Assembly: GCA_003586115.2 (NCBI GenBank)
Contig: QVOM02000112.1
Location: 44,641,487-44,705,486 of the forward strand
Direction: 5' to 3'
Length of the DNA: 64,000 nt
Source of the DNA: Salvator merianae
Lineage: Eukaryota > Chordata > Lepidosauria > Squamata > Teiidae
This document shows, in pieces, positions 57,441 to 64,000 of this stretch (its first letter is position 1; the number at the start of each line of letters is the position of its first letter). The notes under the pieces were generated by a model, which was given only the letters and a program-made list of their open reading frames with translations, made no database searches and was not told where the DNA came from. The position numbers and the translations under genes are program-made.

Positions 57441-58894
57441 TATCTTCTTCCACTTTGGTAATACAGTTTTTAAAACTTACATTTGAGATAAAGTAGACAA
57501 TGAGATAATGGAAGCTCTTAGGGGGAAAAAAAGATAATAGTGAAAAAATGTTTTTAAAGAAAATCTTCAGCATAAACATAAAAACATATTAAAGAATATC
57601 TACTGAATAGTTAATTTGAGAGTGCTCAGGTCTTGGTTAGTTCCTAGCCAGCAATGGCTGGTGCCACAGCAGAAGAACTGAGTATTGATTCACTACTCAC
57701 TTTTCATGTTCACTAAGTGTGGCAAATTATTCTTTGAGTTGACATAGAAGTATTTTCACATCTGTTCAAAGAGTGATTTATAGTGCATAACACACATCAA
57801 AAGAGAAGGCAAATCACTACTCAGCTCTTTGGCTGTACCCCTGGGAAACAGCTACTGCTGTTCCTAAGCTTGAATAAAAATACAGCCATGTATTTTATTT
57901 TCCTTCTCTCAGCTTTCTGCTCCAGGGATCCCAGCACATTTTTCTAAAAATAATCATAACTCTCTGAACAAAGTTTATCCATTAGGCCCCTCTTATGTTG
58001 GTAGCATTCAAACGAAGCCCCAGTTGGGGCCTGGTGTGTTACAACTTAATTCCCCAGCTGAGATGCTGGCCAGGGACCAGACATCATCCTGCAAGTGGGG
58101 TTCAGTGTACATGCCCTGGAACTCCAATGTTTGGATTGGTATCAATGCAAAGGATGGACATCATCCCCATTCTAACTCTGCCATCTTAGGGAGACTTCAG
58201 GGTAGTTTACCCCACTCTGGAATTTGGTTGCCTGTTTGGTGATTGAGGTGGCAGGTAGCTGCATCTGCTGTTTGTCTGTGGACCCCCCCACCCCTGCTCC
58301 CTGGTAACCCCCATTCAACTCTAATCAGTCATGTGAATGCAGCCATAGACTCAGCTTGCTCAAGTATCTCTAAAGATGTCTGAGTTGCCCCAACCCAAAG
58401 CATTCCAGAGGATATATCCCAGTTCTTCTTTCAGATATGAAGGCTTATTGTGGCTATGCTTGATTTTCCTTCTTTCTTATACTCTAACCTTGCTATTCTG
58501 TGATGTCTTTCAATGGTTTTAGCTTAGCAAATCTCTCTTGTCTAAATGGTCTGGTTGTGTCTCTTCTTTCAAAACTCATAAGTCAAGAGGCAGGCAGTGT
58601 CTGTATGCTGCATTCTTCACCCCCCTGCTATTTTTGAAGTTGGGGAACAAAAGTTTCCTCATTTTGAAGAGACAGCATGGGGTGTATTGTTCAGTGCAGC
58701 AGAAATGGCTCTAGAAGTTGGCATTTTCAGTACATTGAAAAATGCATCCAGACAGAGCATAGTAAAGATAATTTGCTCATGTTGTGCATCTATGTGGTGG
58801 CAGTACAAGCACTTAAGGTAAACCAGTACCCTCAGGCTGCATTCACAGGTAGCAAAAGAAGCATCTCGAAAGTGTCTTAAAGATAGTGGCATGT
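57441..58894. other. unassigned non-coding stretch
   Basis: 57985-58340 has higher GC, with two overlapping ORFs of 64-72 codons, and may be an unrecognised MITE. No gene is supported. Confidence 0.4.
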
Positions 58895-59345
58895 GACTCT
58901 TGGGTTCTCATTCCATCTCTAATCCATCTTTTCAAGTCTAGACTATTTTGGTACTTACCAGAGGAACAGTCCAGCATAGGAGCTAGTTCCCTTCTGGGCC
59001 TTTCACTCACACATACTGGTGAAACTAAAGAGGCCCCACCCCTGGCTAGCTTACTGCATCCTAAATTATGCCACTGAGATTGATCCCCATCAGATTCAGA
59101 GCTCTCATGTCAGGTTCTGAAGCTCATGCATGGGTCTATCCTGGAACAGAAAGTCCAAATGCAGACAGCTTTTTCCCAGGCCATTGGGACTGTTCCAACA
59201 TGGAACAGCTCCAGTTAGAGCAGTTCCAGTTGGACTGCTCCCCCTGCACAAATGTGGAAATTGCCATATTATGTTCAAGAGAGGAGAAGAGGCATACCTG
59301 TGTGTGAAAAATCCCAACTCCAAACAGTTTTGAAGCCATCTTGAG
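58895..59345. mobile_element. P1 family element or fragment
   Basis: ttttggtacttaccagagg at 58946-58964 resembles a P1 left end. Shared motifs are gcccaggccattgggactgt-like and ttccaacatggaacagctcc/agagcagttccagttgg inverted words. The right end is not resolved. Confidence 0.45.
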
Positions 59346-59511
59346 GTAACCCAGAGGTGTTTCCCCCCCTTAATTATTATTGCTTTTACTCCATGTGAAT
59401 GTAGCCTCAGAGTTCTTTTTTCTCACTCTATGAGAAAGATGTGTGTCCAGGGCTGCCACCTCATCAGACACACTTCAAGCCTCATGTGACTGAAGCCTCT
59501 GTGTTTTACAG
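59346..59511. other. short unassigned spacer
   Basis: Nothing recognised. Confidence 0.5.
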
Positions 59512-59990
59512 CTTGGGCGTTTTTTGTGCTTTCCACCTTAGAACAGGATAACTATCCTGTTGTAAGGTGGAATGGACCCTGGAGCATGTGTCCTAATGTC
59601 CTAGTGTCCTAGTGTCTAGTGTCCTGCTCCTGATCTTTGCCATGACAATGGCTGTGAAGTGTCTGGTCACAGCCATGATGACTGGGAGTGCCATGTGTGC
59701 AGGCATGATCACACAATTGTGCAGGCGCAGCTGTGTCACATCGTGGCTGTGTGTTTGCCCCTGGAAATGTGTGTGAATGCACTTTACCAGAAGCAGGCTA
59801 GCTGCTCCCAGTCAAGCTGCTCCCAGTCAAGTCTGCTCCCAATCGCACAGGCTGCCACGCTGTGTGGATGCAATTGCCTAGTGACTGTGCAGACACTCTC
59901 TAGGCAACAAATGCGAAACGTTCCCTTGTCTCATACTGTCTGCAGACTCAAGACAACTCCCAAACAACGTAAGGACTGAAAAAAAATTCA
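59512..59990. mobile_element. P3 element with subterminal hairpin
   Basis: The left end gggcgttttttgtgctttcc leads directly into an 18-bp hairpin (59533-59550 facing 59553-59570, one mismatch, 2-base loop) reading ccaccttagaacaggata. Inside are a gtcctagt short tandem patch (59590-59620) and gctgctcccagtcaa in tandem (about 59806-59835). The right end is not located; the limit given is approximate. Confidence 0.6.
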
Positions 59991-60633
59991 GTCCTGAGAT
60001 TAAAAACTACAACAGAAAAAAGGATTATCTTTCATTTAGATTTCTCCACCTTTAACAGCTAGTCCCTAACCTTGAAGCTCAAATAGTCTTCCAATCTGGA
60101 GCTTCCTGGCCTTTCTAAGTTATTCAACAACAACCTACCTCAAATAGTTTAACATTAATCATGGATACATATAGAAAATGAATTCTGTTTCTACTATTCC
60201 CATCCCAATCCATACTGTGTTTTGGCAAGTATTTCAGTCATGCCTCTAGTCTCATCTTTTTCTTCATCAGGGGGCTTTAAAAGAAATGCTATCATTGCTG
60301 CTCCTCAGGCTCTCATAGCAAAAGCAGCCATGCACTGGCTACGTTACTTGCAGCTATCTAGCAAGCCATCACAAAGATAATTCAATTCACCTAAAGGAAA
60401 AGGGGAATCTCTATCTGTCAGTGTTTTTTTTGAGAGAGAGAAAGAGCCTACTGCATCTTCAGCTGTGTTCACAACCAGTTTTAAAACAAACAAAAACATT
60501 CTGAGGCAGCTTAGAATGGCTTAGATATGCTTCACTCATATGTCAGTCCGCTCCTCTTCCTCTCAACAACTTTCTAGGCTAGAAAAGGTGGATTAGAGAT
60601 GGAATGGAAATTTGAGTGCTATATACTACTGTC
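59991..60633. other. unassigned non-coding stretch
   Basis: No supported gene or repeat. Confidence 0.5.
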
Positions 60634-61796
60634 TCTAAGGCCACGGTCTGACATCATAAATTTAATCTGTAACGGAAGAGTACAAGGACTGAATTTGTCT
60701 TCTGATTGTTCCGACAGTTACATTTTAACACAGACTCAATTCGTACTTGCTCTTTCTCACACTGATGTTTCCCATGCTCAGCATGGAGAAACAGTACCTT
60801 TTCTGCCTCCACGTCTTGTCAAATGCTCCTCCCTGTGTGGTCAGTGATTGGCTGCAGTCCCAATGTTCAAATCTTGACGTCACAGGGGTGGGAAAGTCAA
60901 GCTCCGCTCTCCGTATGTCCCCGCTGCTGCCTCAGAACATGGATTTACTTGGCAGTGTTACTAGTCATTCGCCATTTGCTCTTTCTCCCCCCTACAGCCT
61001 CTATCTACACAAGCAGCACTTTAAAACCATGTGTACTGCACAATTAAGCTTCTTAATGGGCAGATGGTGATTTCTGCTCCCTTGCAAGTGCACTTGTGCA
61101 CAATTGTGCAATATAAAAGCAGCACAAAAGCAGGGAGAGGTCTGCAAAGAAAGGGAAAAGTGGGGAGGGAATGGGGGGGGGCTCTATTATCGTGATAGTG
61201 CAGTTCATGGCCAGCAAATGGACTCTGCCTCATCTCCCCCTGAGACATCCGCAGCAGCATGTGTCCCACTATGTAGCTGTGTGCTGCTGATAGCAAAACT
61301 GATCTTGAGTGGGTTCTTTGTTGGGGGAAGAGGACTGCAATCCCAAACAAGCACAGTTTCTTTTTTGATTTAATCGGCAGACAGAAGTGGAGGAAGCCTT
61401 TAATTTCTATCTGGCAGTGTTGAACGGGGGATAAAGAAAGGGAAAAGACCTCAGCTCAGCGAAGTAAAAAGGAGGACGGTTTTCTTTTCTCCTGGCAACA
61501 GCGGAAGGGGGGATAATGGAGGCAGAAGAAACTGCTGCGCTTCCTGCCCACCCACAAAACCTGTCATTGGATGGCACAAAATGGGAAGCCGTGCCTCTGC
61601 ACCCCCCCCCCAAAAAATGTACGGTCCCTCCCAAATAGTCTCCTTCCCCGTTCTTACATCACAAAGTAAAGCGGGCTAGCGATCTGGAACAGCTTGAGAA
61701 CTCATTAAATCCGAATACAGCAAGATCATGTCAGGTCAGCAGGAACTGCAGACGGCCTGTAAACTGATTAAATGCCATGTCGGAACTCAGCCTTAG
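60634..61796. mobile_element. T1: candidate DNA transposon, about 1.16 kb
   Basis: The left end ctaaggccacggtctgacat...tttaatctgt and the complement of the right end (ctaaggctgagttccgacat...tttaatcagt) form an imperfect inverted repeat of about 40 bp. The right 400 bp recur at 9.66-10.10 kb. The interior is mildly CpG-enriched and has a purine-rich middle, a tgcacttgtgcacaattgtgca-type palindromic patch near 61087-61109 and a TATA-like atataaaag at 61110-61118. ORFs of 75-109 codons lie on both strands, but none resembles a transposase. No target duplication was confirmed, so the superfamily is open. Confidence 0.55.
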
Positions 61797-61970
61797 GCCT
61801 TTTCCACATGCCCTGGTATCCTGGTATAGTGCAAGGCCTAGGATTCTTTTGGACCTTTTCTTTCACATTTTGGAGCAGAAGAGAGAGTCCCCACCCCCTG
61901 CTTAGGCCATTCAGTCCACACTGGATGAAGTGTACCCTTGTCTAGCAGGAGATATGTGGCTGTACTTAAG
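61797..61970. mobile_element. P1-like left-end fragment
   Basis: ggccttttccacatgccctgg resembles a P1 left terminus and starts directly at the end of T1. The following ggaccttttctttcacattt and cactggatgaagtgtaccc are P-like, and no right end was found. Confidence 0.45.
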
Positions 61971-64000
61971 TCTCTCTACTCTGTGCTCAAATAACATATT
62001 TTCATTGAAGAGCCTGTAGGTTAAAGCTCTGTAGTTAGGGATCACAGAACTGCTGGTCTTAAATATAGGTAAATTATAGGTAAATTAAAATGCAGTACAA
62101 AGCAAGCTTTCAATTTGAAACAGCAGCCATATAGTAGCTTTTGCAGCCTTTATAAGAGCAACGTTTGACTCATGTTGTTGTCACTCACAGAAAGAAAATA
62201 ATCTTTGATATCCTATTTTAATGATTATTTCTATTACAAAGTTGTATGTTTTCTGTTTAATTCACTCAAAGAGCCTATTGCCATGAAATGACACATTGCA
62301 TATTGCAAATACGTATAGAAGTTATCAAGAAATCTTGTCTAAAATGTTATTTTAAAAAGCTTTTCAAAACATGTTATTGATTTTTTAAAATCAAGTTTAG
62401 GAAAGAATCTTTAAATGCTTATTTAAAAAGGAGATGCATTATTGAAGGCTGATATGAAACTACACAAGAGTTGTTTGTTTGAAGGTCATTTTCATTTTGT
62501 TTTCCCTGTGGCTATCAGACTACAGAGTACTTTACATCTCAGAAATAATTACCAAGGAAGACAAAGTGCACTTAAAGTCTTAGAACGAGAACGGGGCCTT
62601 TGGAGAGTCACTTTCTTCAGTATATTAATTCAACAAAAGTAGTTCATATCAAACCGCCCACAATGGCTTTCCAGAAATGGTATCTGTTTAACTCACTAAA
62701 ATTTGCCATTTCTACTGATCTGAACTCTGTTTTTTACATGCACATCCACATAAAGTAGTTTTACATTTTATTCAGTAAAGAATTTTTCTTTCAATTGTTA
62801 TTTAAGGAAAATGGTGTCATACAAAGACATGCTTCTGAATTCACAGTTGTGAATCTAAACAAGTGTTCCATTATTGCTGATAGTTTCACTGATTTGTTAT
62901 TCAAGGGATACGTCCAGAAAGCAATAGCCTGTTATTGCCTGAAAAGTGCTTTATGATATATTCCTAACCTCAGACAACAACGTGGGTTCTTAATCTAGGG
63001 CTGTGCCCACACAAGCTGCACATAAAGGGTCCGATGGGCACAGCGACCTCACATTGCTGCACCTATTGTATCTGCAGGCTGCCTCCAAGGGTTGAAAGCA
63101 CTGTCGGAAGTGACCTTTTGCAGAATGGGAAAAAACCCCACAGGGTATTTGCTATGGATGGATAGTAAGGCCAGGAGCAATTTAGCTTGCCCATTCTCTG
63201 CCAGCCCCATTAAGCAATGGGGTTTGACGCATCTTTAGGGGAATAGGTTCTGAAGTGGAAATGGAGCTCTGAAGCAGTACACTTAGTCAGGCTGCATCCT
63301 AATGCCCCATCCTTAGGCTGGGAAGGACATAAGCTTCCATAGGTGTGACAGAGTGTCAGATACACAACCAAGGCTCTATGGTGGCAAGTGGAATATTGCT
63401 GTAGGCACAATGCCACCTGCGGCAGCAAAAATCCCAAACACTGTCATGTGCAAAGACCAGAAGTGCCAAAGCTGTGGAACCTGGCAGTGATATGAATTAT
63501 AATTTTGCCTTGGAATCCCCTCTTGTCCCTCTGCACATGGGAGAGGAGAGTCAACTCTGTCAAGAAGAATAACCTCAGAGTTGTTGCTGCCAGTTTATCA
63601 GTCAGTTGCACATGCTGCAGTCTGGGGAGACCTAGGGGCTGACTGGGAGATGTGCATTTGCCCATCCCACACCCTGGCTGCCTGGATGAACTTAAAAACA
63701 AAAAACAAAAAATCCATCATGGGGATGCAGCCTAAGAAATTTTACTACTACTACTTCACTCGATACTATGTACCTAGATGTTAAAATAAGTGAGACCAAG
63801 AAGGTAGACTGGAGTAGTCAGGATTCTAAGGTCTGCAGCTGGACAAAACCTGAAGGCAAAAAACTTTTTTTTTCTATCTAATTACATGCCATCTTGAGGA
63901 GCCTAAAGTGGCTTTTAACCAATTCCATTACTAACAACCAATACAATTCACAAGAAAATTGAAATATGTCATACCTGCTTATATTGCTTTGAACATTAAT
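61971..64000. other. unassigned non-coding stretch
   Basis: AT-rich to about 63000, then mildly GC-richer. No supported exon, RNA gene or recognised repeat. Confidence 0.5.

Noticed and set aside
61021..61373. Overlapping 89- and 109-codon ORFs near a TATA-like sequence
   Set aside because: No homology-like pattern, ORFs on both strands, and the region lies inside a repeated element (T1). The TATA-like word alone does not make a promoter.

Overview
This window looks like non-coding DNA from a reptile, most likely a squamate (lizard or snake). I found no host exon, CpG-island promoter or functional RNA gene that I can support. The evidence for the host is the repeat mix: CR1 LINE fragments (one ending in TTCTTATG octamers), an L2-clade LINE, L1 ORF2 pieces with vertebrate-type C-terminal motifs, tRNA-derived SINEs of the kind common in squamates, many short non-autonomous DNA transposons, and long simple repeats. 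The background is AT-rich, and CpG-rich DNA is confined almost entirely to a few transposon insertions. The species assignment is inference.

I name the recurring elements here and use the names throughout. P1-P5 are non-autonomous elements with related ends (consensus close to GGGCCTTTCTGCACTTACC); several are flanked by 3-bp direct repeats. P1 is long (about 320-670 bp), P2 short and nearly palindromic (about 180 bp), P3 carries a perfect or near-perfect hairpin just inside its end, P4 ends in GGGTGTGTTC, and P5 is GC-rich. H1-H3 are hAT-like: H1 ends TAGGGATGTGCACGAA, H2 ends TAGAGATGTGCAAATTTG, H3 ends CAGTGRYGGCT. T1 is a longer element near the right end with imperfect 40-bp ends.

Layout. 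1-22 kb: many P-family elements, an H3 element, an inverted CR1 fragment, SINEs, tetranucleotide repeats, an H2 element broken by a nested P1 element, and the GC-rich P5 element. 22.9-30.7 kb: the most striking part, two H1 hAT elements of almost equal size (1279 and 1271 bp), each with a perfect 8-bp target duplication but with different internal tandem arrays. Between them are P3 and P1 elements almost touching and a possible PIF/Harbinger transposase relic. 31-44 kb: a tRNA-SINE, an L2 LINE (minus), an L1 3' end (plus), an H3 element, a Tc1/mariner-like end, and a CR1 reverse-transcriptase fragment (minus). 44-52.6 kb: more P elements, a second P5, a CR1 tail and a long decayed L1 (minus). 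52.6-64 kb: mostly unassigned AT-rich sequence plus P3, P1 and T1.

No genes work together here. The relationships are between parasites: short elements that carry only ends must have been moved by transposases encoded elsewhere, and a Harbinger-like relic would be a logical source for the 3-bp-duplication P families. All identifications are from reading the sequence; no database search was possible.
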